A stretch of 64,000 bases of DNA from Rhypophila decipiens (GCA_033297075.1 MU858186.1:38151-102150); one strand, 5' to 3'. Counted from the first letter of the stretch, positions 12,400 to 26,200 are shown. The notes: a model not told the origin generated them from the sequence alone. A program made the numbers and translations.

Positions 12400-14960
12400 G
12401 ATTGGAAGATCCAGCGGCTCACTTCAGGAAACGAGAAGTGTCAGGGGCGTTGGGCGGGATTGGGAGGTGAATATGGAGAGATTGGGTATGGCTCGTTGGT
12501 GCGGAGAAAACGGTGAGTATGTATGCGCGTTGGTCGAGTAAAGTGGAAGCAGGTTAGATCTCACAAATTTCAGAAGATCTGAATTAGTTGTCGTCGGGAC
12601 CTAAGGAGCGGATAGAAACAGAGAGTTCTAGCAGAGCATATGAGAAGGGTAAAGGCACTGGGATGATCTCGCTCGCGCGCAATCACGAATGTACAAGTGT
12701 CCATATTCCAGACAGTGGTCTGTAGTCTATGTGGGTGAAGAACAGTCGGTGTGAAGCCACATAGCAGGCAAAGTTCCAGGCCGAACTGGAACATCAAGAA
12801 AAGCACCTTGCATTAAGAACCTGTCCATTCCAGACTTGGTAAGGAATTTCCGTTCGTCTTGATTCTATTGTTACTTACCAACATACCAATCAGTCTATCA
12901 TTGACTACATTACAGTGCATTGGTAGACTTTGATGACTTTGCATCCTCTATTGGCCGGGAACTTTCGCATCAGCCTCTCCTCCACGGGCGCCAAGCCGCT
13001 GACATCGATTTGCGGGCAGGCAAGGGTTTTTCTATACTAGGTTGCGTAACCATATTGTTTGGTATTCTTCAGGTTGTGTTGCCGGTAGGTGCGTCATGCC
13101 GATACCGTGTACGGTGTATGTCGGCTGTTGCCCCCCTTCTGGTCAATGGTCATCGCCCGGCGGCGACAACCAACATGATTTGTCCTAATCGTCAGAATCG
13201 GCGTCAAATCCTCCTGTAAACAATCAGACAAAGTAAGCATCCGACTACAAGAACGAAGAGAAAATATCTTGGCAGCGATTTCCCATAAACACGGGAAATA
13301 TCATAGTTTGGGTGCTACTTTGATCTGACTGTTCTGACACAGAGAGTACAAGACAGGGGGTATCTCATCTACCCTACAATAGCGCCTTCCCATCATTCGC
13401 CGAGAGTCCGAACCGCGCCAAGGCTTGAGGTTCCAATAACGCCAAGGCTCCATGATAGAAAAGCCAAGCCAAGTGAATTAATTGGACGAAGGGGGGCTGA
13501 CTTGGCTTGCAAAGAAGCCGGTTTGGTTGGATTGTTCCTTCGAATACTTGAAGAGTCACAAGGGGAGTACCAAACGAAGTTATTCCCCGTTTTCAGGAAG
13601 TAAAGTTGTAATCGTGTTAGGGTTCTAGCAATAGGTCCACTACTTTTAGATTTCTAGCTTCTTGCGGTTGAATAGATAATTCATACGTACACAACTACTT
13701 TTCATACATACACAACAATGCGGAGCTGCCAAGTACCTGGCGGCTGACCTTTCTTTAGTCCACTTTTCCGTACAAAAAAGGCGTTTTCCGGGGTCAACAC
13801 TCATGACCACAATTGCTCGCAAACACAACGCTCAATTGAACATCGCCAATTGAACATATCGCTGTTTGAGGTGTAGTTGCGCCGGTGTAGTAGTGGTTTT
13901 GGCTTGATTGCTGGGACCCATGAAAGGGTGGCCTATTGTAGGGGAAAAGGCTATTTTTCTTGCCGACTGCCATGCGGGGAATGTTGTGTACGTATGAATC
14001 CTCTTTGATTATGTTCTGTTGGTTGCCTTGGTTCAGAACATTTGGCTTCTCAATGCTTGGACCTCTGGGTCTGTATAGAATCTTATCAGCAAAAGAGGAA
14101 GCTCAGTAAGCGCCAGCGCTCTTATCAAAGTCCAGTGCAGAATATTGCTGACGACAGGCTGCTGTACCATTGCATCCGAGCAGGAACGCCAAGCTCTAAG
14201 GTGCGACAGAAAACCCGGGACAAGTATCTTATCGGCTGCGCGTCTTCATTTGGTTTGATTGGTACTCTGGAGGAATGCCAAGGGCCTTGGCGACGTTGTC
14301 ACTTTCGAAAGGCTGTGGACACAAGGCTGGGAAGCTCGCCGATCCCGACCCCGCCTTGCATGACCAACCAATAGTCATGTAACGCGAGCTATCAGCAATA
14401 TTCCGTGAGGTGTAGTCAGTTGAAGTTGTCCAAAGAGGTATAACCTCAAATCCTAGGCTTCATTTTCCCAATTTGGTACTCAGTCATGCAGTGATCTTGC
14501 ATGATCCTCTTCCCAAATAATAATTACCAAGCTGGCAATGCAGGGAACTGGCCTGCTTCCTCGCCGTATGAACATCCATGGGCGAGTTCAACATCATGGT
14601 TGTCTCCATCCCGAACAACACCCAGATTGGGTCGTGTCCCCGATCGCTGACCGTAGAACCTGAGAGGTATTTGAGAGATTAGAATGTGGGTCGTAGAAAC
14701 GCTGGTGGGGCTTCATGACGACCCCATATCAGCCCAATTCACTTGACCATGAGGGAATGGTTTAGTGGTTCGAAAATATACATGTCGCGTCACGTCCCCC
14801 TCTCAGTAATCTATTAAGATCTGCACTCAAGGCACAGCCGCTTCCTCAACGAACAGTTGTCGCTCTCCATCTCAGGCTGTTCTTTCAACGCTCCCAACAG
14901 CAATTCAGTCCCAAAGGAAGTCAGAAAAAATAACCCGCCTGCATCAAGACATCCAGCAAC
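12400..14960. promoter_or_regulatory. Divergent intergenic region between O-methyltransferase and PKS
   Basis: 2.56 kb with no coding signal, flanked by two divergent genes, so it must contain both promoters. The stretch about 13680-13860 shares blocks with the repeat element at 32683-33153: a CTTTTCCGTACAAAAAAG-like block, and CTCAATTGAAC followed by CAATTGAAC. A transposon relic therefore sits inside this putative control region. No transcription-factor site could be assigned. Confidence 0.45.
13680..13860. repeat. Diverged partial copy of the 32.7-kb TIR element
   Basis: Shared blocks, in the same order as 32690-32910, include ATACGTACAC, GGC followed by ACTGACC/GCTGACC, CTTTTCC(C)GTACAAAAAAG, and CACAAC-x-CTCAATTGAAC with a second CAATTGAAC. 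No second terminal repeat is recognisable, so this looks like a truncated or decayed copy. Confidence 0.55.
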
Positions 14961-17900
14961 ATGTCATCCAACAAGATACTCTTCTTCGGCGACCAGACCG
15001 GCGACACAGGTCCCTTTCTCAAGGGACTAGTCGATCAGTCTAAAACCTCTCCAGCACTGAATCGCTTTTTCACTGATGCCCTCGCAACCCTACGACTGGC
15101 GATAAGCGACTTGCCCCGACACGAGCGGAAGCTCTTGCCGCTTGCCTCATTCCACTCGGTTCTTGACTTGGTCGAGCATCGAGAGGAGGGAGGGGTCATT
15201 CTGTCGACTATCCTCCTCTGTTTGGCTCAGCTGGGTGATTACATTCTGTAAGAATATCCCAAATACAAGCTTGCAAGCCCCTGAATTCGTGATTGTTTTG
15301 CTGACCTGTTCCATACACAGTCGCATTGAGCAAGATTCTAGTCTTGGAGTCGTCCAGGCAAGCAGCATCTTTCCGCGCGTTGTTGTTGGTTTCTGTACTG
15401 GGCTGCTTCCAGCGGCTGCGGCTGCTGTGGCAAGCAGAAACCTTTCGGAGCTAGTATCGATCGCCTGCCACATCACGTTGGTCTCATTTCGCGTGGCGCT
15501 GTATGCCAGTCACCGGTCCGCCCTGATCGAGGCGGCATCTGCATCAGACCGATGGGCCCTCGCCGTCAGCGGTGCGAGCTCAACCGCTTGCCAGTCTGCC
15601 ATTAACCGTTTCCACCGGGCCAACACTATCTCTTCCCATAATCAGGTGTACATCAGCTCCGAAAGCGCATCAAACATCACCGTCAGTGGCCCGCCATCCG
15701 TGCTGAAAAAGTTCGAATCCACATGCGCTTCTTCAGGTTTCCGATATGCCAGACTACCCATCTTGGCGGCATTCCATGCCTCCCACCTCCCAGCGGCCGA
15801 AATGGATTCAATTATCGGCTCGTCGCCTCTGTTGTCCACTTCGGTTCTGGTTGGCTCAAAGCTCATCGACCCGAGCGGAGGTCGGCCATACTCCGGTGAC
15901 AGCCTATCCGACCTGCTTCAGGGCGTCGTGAATCACATCTTGCAACAGAGGCTGTACCCACAGAAGGCTGTTGATGCTGCGCTAGATGCTCTACCATTGA
16001 CAACCAACCTCACGGTCTCCATCCTCGGTCCACCTACTGCCCAGAATCTTTGGCGTCAGGCGCTCGCCAGTGGTGGTCTCGACAAAGAGGCCAAGATACA
16101 GCTCTCGGATGTCACTCAGCCATTGGGTTCAAAGAACCGGGGCAAATCCGTCAACAGTACTGCTGAACTGGACCCAGTCGTTATTGTTGGAATGGCAGGG
16201 AGATTCCCGGGCGGTCAGACCCTGGCCCAGTTCTGGGATACACTCGTCCAGAACAGGGACATGCACAAGCCTGTGCCCAAAGACCGGTGGGACACCGAAC
16301 TACATGTTGATCCCACAGGTGATAAGTCGAAAAGCGCCCAATCATGGTACGGATGTTTTCTAGACCAGCCTGGCGAGTTCGACAACCTTCTCTTCAACAT
16401 GTCGCCGCGCGAGAGTATGCAGACAGACCCCATGCAACGACTGCTGCTCATGGCGACATATGAAGCTCTCGAAATGGCTGGGTACCGTTATGATGTTGGG
16501 TCGCGTGGCGAACGTGTTGGGACATTCATGGGGATTGCCACGGGAGATTGGGCCGAGTACAATAGCAGCCAAGACATTGACATGTACTATCCCACTGGCG
16601 GGCTGCGCTCTTTCAACTCTGGCAGACTCAACTACTTCTTCAAGTTCGACGGGCCGTCATACGTGGTTGACACAGCCTGCTCGTCGAGTGGGGCTGCCAT
16701 TGAGCTTGCTGTTGCATCTCTGACTAGCGGGAAGACCGACATGGCCATTGCGGGTGGTGCCAACGTCATGACCGGAGCCAATCTCTGGATTGGGCTAGGC
16801 CGCGGTGGGTTTCTGTCTCCAACTGGTGGGTGTAAAACATTTGACGAGACTGCCGATGGATACTGCAGAGGGGAAGGCGTGGGCGTTGTTGTGCTGAAGC
16901 GACTCAAGGATGCCATGGCTGCAAACGATGAGATCCTGGGGGTCATTCGAGGCATCTCAACAAATCACTCAGCCCATGCCGCCTCCATCACCCAGCCGCA
17001 TTCTCCATCCCAAATCAGCCTCTACAAACAGGTGTTGGGCCAGTCCGGGCTCAGTCCGGAGCAGGTTAGATATGTTGAGATGCACGGCACTGGGACGCAA
17101 GCTGGTGATGTTGTCGAGATGACATCAGTCACCGCCGCTTTTGGATCCCAGAGAACGCACGATAACCCCCTGTTCGTTGGTGGAGTCAAATCAAACCTGG
17201 GTCATGCTGAGGGTGTAAGTAACTTGCTCACTTCCGTCCGCAAAAGTTGTGCGTATACTAACTTGCTCGCTCTTCCAAAGGCTGCCGGCGTAACAGGACT
17301 CATCAAGACCCTCATGATGTTCCGTGAGAATGTCATTCCTCCACACGCGGGTATCAAGACACGGGTAAATCCAAAGCTTCCGCCATTTGAAGATGTCAAT
17401 ATCCGAATTCCTTTTTCCGTGGAGCCATTCCTGACGGACGGAGAGCCAAGGAGAGCACTTATCGGCAATTTTGGGGCTACCGGCGGAAACACGTGCCTCC
17501 TCGTTGAGGAGCCTCCCACGAAGAAGCCAAGCCAGGGGCATGACCCGCGTTCTCACCACGTTGTTGCTGTCTCTGCAAAGTCCCAAGCTTCGCTCCAAGG
17601 AAACCAGCAACGCTTGCTGGATTTTCTCACTGCCAACCCAGACACGCGTCTCGAGGACGTTGCTTACACCTCGACAGCCCGCAGGGCTCATCATGGTCTG
17701 CGTTCTGTCTTTTGCGTAGCGAGCATTAGAGAGCTCAAGACCGTGCTCGCTTCTTCGGGGGCTAGTGGTACTACCATGACTGCCAACAAGTCCCAGTCCT
17801 CCGTCGTCTTTGTTTTCCCTGGTCAAGGCTTCAACTTCTTTGGCTTGGCAAAGACATTGTACCAAACCTCGGCCACCTTCTCGAGGACTCTCGATGAGCT

Positions 17901-20900
17901 CCAAAAATTGGCGAAATCCATGGATTTCCCACACTTCCTCGGGGACATTCTAGACAACCAAGGAAACGATCTCAACAGTCTCAGTCCAGTCCGGGCACAC
18001 CTATTAATTGTCGCTATAGAGATCGCTCTTGCCCGTCTTCTTCGATCCTGGGGCCTTGTTCCCGACGCAGTTGTCGGCCACAGCTTAGGAGAGTATGCCG
18101 CACTGTGCACCTCGGGTGTCTTGACGGTTTCAGAAACGATACGACTCGTGGGCATGCGAGCGCAATTGGTAGAAGACCTCTGCCCCAAGAATACCCACGG
18201 GATGTTGGTGGTTCAGGCCTCGGCGGACCTGTTCAAGGACCTCGTCTCGATAAATGGCCAAGTGGTTGCTCCTCACGAGATTGCATGCTTCAACAGTCCC
18301 AGCTCGATTGTCATCAACGGGCGCCTGGCCGACCTGGAGAAAATCCAGTCTGTCGTGCGCGACAAGGCACCGAGTGTCAAGACGTCGTATATCTCGGTGC
18401 CGTACTCGTTCCACTCAGCTCAGCTCGACCCAGTCCTGGAAGTATATCGTCAAGTTGCAGTTGGTGCTAGGTTCTCCAAGCCTACTATTCCTGTTTATTC
18501 AACGCTGCTGGGACAGAAGATAGACACCGACAACGTCTTCTCGGCATCATATCTGGTCGATCAGAGTCGGAAATCTGTCCAGTTTGAGCGAGCAATCCAG
18601 GCGATAAAGACCGATGGCATCGTATCCGACAACACGCTGTTCATCGAGGTAGGCCCTGGTAGTATGTGCACTTCCATGGTACAGGCAACTTTCGCTAGCA
18701 CGCCCTGCAAGCCACTCCCTTGTCTCAAGTCAGCTGAGACCAGTTGGAAAACAATGTCAAGAGTCATTGGGGAGGCTTACGCAAGTGGTATTTCGATCGA
18801 CTGGGCGGAATATCACAAGCAATACAAGCCGTTCCTGTCCTTGGTCGAGCTTCCGTCCTACCATTTCAACCTCAAGAACTATTGGATCCAAAACAATGGT
18901 GGCCTGGCCGCAGCCGAGAGGACAATTTCTCATCTTGAAGGAGCGATGGCTGCAATTACCTTGAAGCACAGCGGCCGAGATGGAGGATTTTCAGGCCTAG
19001 AAGGAGACGCACCACGAATCAGCACATGTCTGCATCGAGTCACTGAAGAGAAGATTGAGAAGGAGCAAGGCGCGGCAACGATCGAGTTTTCGACAGACCT
19101 ACAAGATGCCCATGTCAGCAAGCTTATCGAAGGCCACAAAGTTATCGGCATCGCCCTTGCTCCAAGCAGCTTGTACAAAGAAATGGCGCTCGGAGCCGCA
19201 CAGTATCTCTATAATCGTCTGCGTCCAGAAAATCCAATTCTGGCAATGGACCTCCATGACCTCACCATATCTTCGCCGCTCTTCCTTGACCAGAATCCTG
19301 ATGCTCCGCCGCAGCTCGTGCGGATCATGGCCACTGTCCGCTCTGGAGATGGTAAGGTGGAGGTGAGGGTGAGGAGCGAAAAGAAGGAGCATTGTCGCTG
19401 TACCATTGATCCTGAGACATTGGATTGGGTCAAAGATTGTGCGAGGAAGGCACAGCGGATTGAAGCCAGGGCGCGGGGCTTAATGGCGAATGCTTTGTTG
19501 CCTGGTAAAGGTGCGCATCATCTGATTCGGGACATGGTATACAAAGTCTTCTCGCCCATCACAGAATATTCCACCATGTATCAGTCCATTTCCGAGATTT
19601 TTATCGACAAGACTTTCCGGGAAGCGGCTGTGCGCATAGACCTCCGAGAGACACCCAAGGAGTGCAGCTTTGCTTTCGACCCGAGCTGGTTAGACGCCAT
19701 TGCGCAAGCCGCCGGGTTTTTGCTGAATTCGGACGTGGCCAAACCGGAAGATATGATGTGCATGTCTACCGGAATCGATACCATGCGTCTGACCAAGGCT
19801 TTCCGTGGTGGGAAGCAGTACTTGTGTCATGTACGCGCTGAATCGGTCATGGACAAAAATGACGAGCTTGTCTGTGACGTGACCATGTTGGAGGAGCAAA
19901 CCAAGGGAGTCGTTGAGGTTGTGGCTTTGGGTGAGGGGTTGCGATTCAAGCGCATCAAGAAGGCACTGCTGCAGAAAATGTTGGGGCTAACGGGAGAACC
20001 ACGGTTGGGAGTATCTACCCCGATTATTCACCGCCGGAATGCTCCGGAGAAAACCTCGGGCGCGCCTGCCACTTCGATAGTACCCCATTCGACTGCTGCC
20101 ACTTTCTCCGGAACCCATTCTGGTCTGGGACCAATAGCCCCGCGAACGACTGTGACAAAGCCACCACCTCAGCACTGGGCCCCCCAAGTCCAAACAAAGC
20201 AAGAGGCGCCTGCCTCGGCTCCTGCCCCTGCTTCTACACCGCGCACCAGCACTGTTAATCATCAACTTGCCGCAGTTTTAAGCATCATCAGTGACGAGAT
20301 TGGGACCAGCCTCGATGAGATTGAAGATGGAATGACACTTGAGGATCTCGGGATCGATTCCCTCTTGTCCGTCTCCATCACCAGCAGACTCAAGACCGAA
20401 AGAGATTTGGAACTGCCCGCGTCTCTGATCGCCGGCGCCACAACAGTTGCCGAGTTACGGGACCACTTCTCAGATGAGTCTGCGGTCGGGTCTGTGGCCG
20501 AGTCAGTTGTCGAGTCAGTTGTCAATGAGGCTGAATACTCCAACATTCCATCTGAGCAAGGAAGTAGCTCATCCTTGTCCTCGTATTCTTACCTTACAAA
20601 CGACGAAGAAGGCAAACAAGACTCGTCAGTCGCGACATCTGCTAGCGCTGGGTACCAAGAGGAGAAGGCCCTTGCCCGGAACGCCAAACCTGCCGACGAT
20701 ATTTCCCCGGATTCCATACATGGCGTCCCGCAATTTCCCGTGGTCGACAACAGCCGTCCGGGGGAAGAATCAGTCCTCATCGATACCATACTGGACGCCA
20801 TCGCCAAAGAAGCGGGCCTGGAGGTTGATGAAATAGGCGAGAATACTCCTTTTTCTGATCTTGGCCTTGACTCCTTGATGAGCGTGGCCGTTATTTCTAA

Positions 20901-23283
20901 TGTTAAGGATACGACCGGCGAGGAACTTCCTGCAAACATATTCGCCGACGGATGCCTAGCTGATTTGCGAAAAATCTTTGGAGGACGGCAAGATAAAGAA
21001 GCAAATGACGGTCTCACAACATCAAATGGTTCGTATTTACATTGATTTTGTAAAGTCCCACGCAGAAAGTCAAAGCTGGTGCCCCATGTTTGAATCGCGA
21101 ATCTCTGAAGAAAATGCGCTGACACATTCTTTGGCAGAGCCCCCGGTGAAGACTTTCAATGCGGCTGACTACCAGAGCCGACCTGTTCTCCTCCAAGGCC
21201 GGCCACGGTCCGAGGGGCCCATCCTGTTTCTTGTCACCGACGGCGGCGGTTCAAGCTCCGTCTATATCCATCTCCCAGCTCTAGCGCCAGGTCTGGCTGT
21301 CTATGGACTCGACTCGCCAATGATAGGTGGAAAAGAAAGCGATTTCTTTCTGCCTGGCCTTACTGTCACCGATGTAGCCTCGATTTATGTCCGCGCCATT
21401 CGCTCAATCCAACCCAATGGTCCATATATAATTGGAGGCTATTCAATTGGTGGGGTGTTCGCGTACGAGACCATGCGGTATCTGACAAGCACCGGGGACA
21501 AGGTTCATTCTTTCTTGGCGATCGACTCAACCTGCCCTTGGGGTCTGAAGGATACGTTTGATCTGACGGTCGATATCTGTGAGCGCATTGGCATGTTTGA
21601 TACCATCTCACCAGAAGACAAAAGAAAGCCCGTAACCGAGGCCCAGAAGATGCACGTTGCAGGCTGTGCCTCGGTTGGAAACAGACTGCAGCCCATACCT
21701 CTCGCCCCTGAGGACCAGCCAGTACATGCATTTTGCGTTTGGTCCCGCATCGGTCTGATCACCCAGGTGGCTGACAGAATGATAGCCGTCGACCGTGCCA
21801 TGGCCGAGGAGAGGGGCATACAGTTCCGTCTCCAACCGGAGATCATTGAAAGGCTTGAAGCAGAGAAGACTTCGGCTGGTCCTCGTGGCTGGGAGAGATT
21901 GGTTGGCAACCATATCAAGGCATCCATGATTGAAGGAGATCACTACAGCATAATGATGCGCCCTCGAGTAAGTCGGCCACTTGGTACTCGACATAGCTGG
22001 CCATCCATATCTAACTTCTATCATCTCATCAGGTCAAAGAGGATCTTGGACCCTTGTTGCAGAGCCATGTCAAGCAGATGCTTTCTGACTACCCCAAGCC
22101 GATTACCACAAAGGTTATAGAGTCAGCGTACAGGTCAGCCACCTTCCTTGCAGCCTCCTGGGCTAAAAAGGTGGGGTGTTTTGATTTTGCGGTTAGGGTG
22201 GGCCCCGCCCAGAGACTTCTTGGGCTCAGTTACGTGACCGAGGCTTTTGCAACGCTCGGTTGTCCCCTTGACACCATCGAGGCTGGTGCAGTCGTTGAGC
22301 TAAAAGGAGTTTCGGCGAAGCTCGATCCACGGCTGATTAGTGCCCTTTACGGGATTCTTGCGGATGGTGGGCTGGTCAAGGAATTGCGGCAGCGTGGTGG
22401 AGAAGTGCTGAGGGTGAGAACGTCAGCCCCTCTCAACAAAACAGCTGCACACGCCATCTACGAGGAGCTGCTTGCCGATGCGCCATACGCCGTCACTCAT
22501 CAGCTTTTACATGCGGTAGGATCTCGGCTGGCCGAATGTCTGACTGGAGCAGCAGATGCCACCCAAATTGTCTTTGGCCAGCATCGCGCCCTTCTCCAAG
22601 AATTTTACACCACAGGCATGCCCGATTTTGTGGTCGCATCGAAGCTAGCTGCCGAGCTCCTTGAAAAGATATTCGCTTCTCATTCTCAGAGTAGGCTGGT
22701 TGAGTTGCTCGAAGTCGGTGCCGGCCTGGGCGGGACGACAAAGTACATCATAGACAAGCTGACTGCCGCTGGCGTTCCCTTCCGGCTCACATACTCTGAT
22801 ATATCACCCTCGCTCGTTTCCGCGGCGCGCCAGCGGTACAAGAAGCAGTACCCTAATCTGCCCAACAACGTCGATCTGGAGTACACGACGCTCGATATCG
22901 AACAGCCGCCCCCTCCTTCTCTCAAGGGTCGCTTCGACGCCATCATCTCGTCAAACTGCATTCACGCTACCAAAAGTCTCACAACGTCATGCCACAACGC
23001 AAGGTTGATGCTCCGACCAGGTGGTTTCCTTGCAATGGTCGAGATCACCAACGAGATTCCCTGGATGGATCTGGTCTTTGGCTTCATGAAGGGGTGGTGG
23101 CTTTTTGACGACGGCCGGAGGCACTGTCTTGCAAACGAAAAGTTCTGGCGAACAAGTCTTGAGTCTGCAGGCTTCAAGCGCGTGCTAACGTATGAGGATA
23201 CGGAGGGTCAGCCCGTGAGTAAGGGGAAAGAGGGGGTTGATGTTTGGAGACCTAACCCCCAAGTTATTGTTGCGTGTACCTGA
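14961..23283 (+). CDS. Non-reducing polyketide synthase, SAT-KS-AT-PT-ACP-ACP-TE-CMeT
   Basis: Exons 14961-15247, 15321-17214, 17281-21028, 21138-21967 and 22033-23283 sum to 8010 nt, or 2669 residues. It is an iterative type I PKS making an aromatic, C-methylated polyketide. Domains and residues: SAT with Cys121 (GFCTG); KS about 375-800 with Cys549 (DTACSSS), His684 (HGTGT) and His724 (GHAEG, at the exon 2/3 junction); AT with Ser995 (GHSLGE); PT with His1346 and Asp1532; ACP1 Ser1754 (LGIDSL); ACP2 Ser1925 (LGLDSL); thioesterase with Ser2079 (GYSIGG) and a GDHYSIM His; then a C-methyltransferase from about 2255 with EVGAGLGG at 2480, NCIHAT and FMKGWWLF. No ketoreductase, dehydratase or enoylreductase motif is visible. 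Usual NR-PKS order puts CMeT before TE; here it follows. The intron joining TE to CMeT (21968-22032) has GTAAGT, CTAAC and CAG, so one fused protein is the best model. The acceptor of intron 3 could be 21110 instead of 21137; both keep frame. The product is unknown. Confidence 0.92.
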
Positions 23284-26200
23284 TCATTCGCTTAGAATTT
23301 CTCTAAAGGTTGTTTCTTTCTCATTTGTATACGAACTAGGATTTTTATTAGAATTTCAATGCCGTCTTCCTTCTGTCCCTTATTCGGTATATGATTTCTG
23401 TGTTTACACATTACTCATTACGGGTTTGACCCCTTATGGTTCACCCGGTAACGCAATGAAAACCCTAACCCTTACATGGGCGCAAATTATTATTTGAACC
23501 CAAGTGGGCCAAGTTGCCACTCATAACAGTCCGAGTTGCCTACTTCTACAATTAATGATACTCTGGATATTCGCAATTGGCACTGTCGCACGAGGATCCA
23601 ACTCATCTGAGGCGTCAGTTCTGTTTCTCAACCACTGCAAGTCTCCGCCGCATTCTAGCCATTTTTATAATAATCCACTGCCTGCCTATATGTCAACTTA
23701 ATTGATGCAGCATGAAGCAGGGGAAGTACCAGAATCACCAACAACCCATGAAATGTCACCCACCAGCCTGAAGAGGCTTGTCGAGTTGCGACCAATCAAG
23801 ATCCCGAGACACTTCTGGATGCATTTCCTGAGTGTTCCAAAAGCTTCCACAGAACCAAGATTGAGTTTAAGATTCGGTTCGGTGTGCAAATGGGAAGGGA
23901 CGGCTCTCCTCCCGGGCAGCCCCTCCCAGATACCGATGGGCTCTGGAAACTTGCCTTACCCTTTGGGCTGAACGCACCTTCCACGGTCTTATCGTCTTTT
24001 ATGCCGGTGTGTGGCTGATTTTCTCGGGATTTCCGGTCAATCCGCCAATGGCAAAGGAATGGGCATAACACATATTCACCTCAACATCAAATGGATGACT
24101 CAGCAGTATCCTGTCCTTTCTCACCAACTCGATCCCGCCCCCTTTAAAAGCAAGATTTACAGTCACTGCTTTCAACTGGAGGGGATGTCGACAGCAGAGA
24201 TGAGTTGGGCATAGCTCAACGGCCAGCTTCGGCGGCTCAAGTAATTCCCCTGTACCCCTCCGGCCTGCAGCATCCTCCCGATTGACCCCTTGGGGCGGGA
24301 GGGTGTCGGTTCAATTCCGGGCACGATCAACAACGAAAAAAAAGCCATTGTAAAAGGCTTTTCTCAAAGCCCCTTCTGGGGCCTTGAGTTTTTGCCTTTT
24401 TGCTTCAATTAAATGATTAAACTTTCTTTTGCTCTAATTGAGTCAGTCATACTTCATTTAGAAGGTTCCTGCCAAGGTAGATTCGCTTCATGTCCGAGCT
24501 GAGGATGGTCCAGTTCACCACACCAACCAACAGGTAATGGTGGTGTATGGCGGCGGCGCAGTTTTATGCGATCCAAATCTTTTCACACCAACAGGCTGCC
24601 ACTGCCTGCTAGCCTGCTAAGAGATCAAATCTTCGGGATCTGAAAACCACTGCGAACTGGTGAAGTGAGTTGAGGAGAGTGGACTAAATATCCCAAACAT
24701 ATGCTAGCACAGCTTGAAAACAGTTTTCTGTCATGAAACGAGATTGTTAACCACGTCACCTCGAATGTGGCTGCTCCCACGATCGGCCAATTTGGGTAAC
24801 TTTTCCCGAATTTGTCCAAGAGGTACATATACATTCCTCGGCAGAATGTGTTGTTCTTGCAGCTAGTCGTGTGCTGGCTAGGGGAAAGGCTGCTAGCAGG
24901 TACTGGTACTCCCCTATCTACTGTAACCTCAGCCTCAATGGGACATAAGTACCAGTTACAGGATAGGTACATTTTCGGTCTGCTTTCTGATTGCCTGCCC
25001 AGGAGTACCCGGGGAACCATTAAAATCAACATGGCGTGCCCCCACGAGGGGTTGCCCCTGCAGCTGAGAGAGAAAAGATTGCAACCCTCTTAGACCGGGC
25101 CATCTTCCCCGGGTTTGAAGCGGCAGGAGTGTGGCACACCGCTCAAATTCTTTGGGTGGTGGCACAGATGTGGTCTTTTTCTCTCCTGTTGATCGATGTT
25201 CCCATCTCGTGGTCCCGCTTCTAGAAGCAATGGAATTTCTCCTGCCCATGCCTGGAGTTTACCTGGTTTCGGATAATGGGTGTGGCTGGCTAGGATGATA
25301 TGATGGTTCGGGTGACTCACCATGGTTTATCACACGAGATCTGAACCTGAGTATCCACCAACTTTAACTCCTTTGTGAGAACACGGAAAAGCTGGAACGG
25401 TCCAATTATTTTCTTGTCGTTCTGTCCAAGGTCTGACCGTCAAGCGCGTATGGAATTTCACTCCCAACACACTTGCAGAATGGAGGCCTCCTCGAATTTA
25501 CGAACTCTCCTACGTAATTTTCATATCTCAGCCAGGGGCTTAATATGGCCTCGGAGGTATAGTTTGTAGCTGTTTTAAGCTCAATAAATACGTTACTGTA
25601 TTCTCTTGCGTATGTATGGCGTATGTATGGCGTATTGGAAATGGAGTTAGCGCAACGGTCAACCTTACGAGGCGGCCTTGCTCGCCCCCTGGCCCCGGAA
25701 TCCTCAGCGCCGACCCAGTCACTGGTGATTTCCTTATCACAGGGCAACAAAAAAAAGAAGCAAAAAACGTGGTTCCGTCACACCAGCCCACGTTCCAACA
25801 TTCCACACATCCGCTGATCACGAAATCTACCTTGGTCCGTATTCCTGGCCAAGGACCAGGGAGTCAGGGACGGCTGTTAGCCAGGAATAAGACCGAGATC
25901 TGAGAAGCGAGCTTGGCGAGAAATGACGAGTCCAATCTGAACGGTCCGTTCCGCGGTCTCTCCACGTGGCCGACGATCAAGAAGGCCGGGGTGTAGGCCG
26001 GCGCTTAAGGAAAGAATTCCGCCGGGAAATACTTCGGTCAGCGATCAGACAATTATCTAGTGCAAAGATTGCCTTTGGTTATGCTAGTCGCCGAATTTGG
26101 CAATGCTGCGTCGCCAACACTGTTGCCTGCCCGCGAGTTTCAGCGCCAGCCTCCAGATTTTGGGTGCTGAATTTGGCAAAATACATCTGGTACCAAAATT

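Noticed and set aside
24208..24330. tRNA-like segment with A-box TAGCTCAACGG and B-box GGTTCAATTCC
   Set aside because: The boxes are about 95 nt apart, the acceptor and T stems do not pair properly, and there is no clear anticodon arm; at best a tRNA pseudogene.
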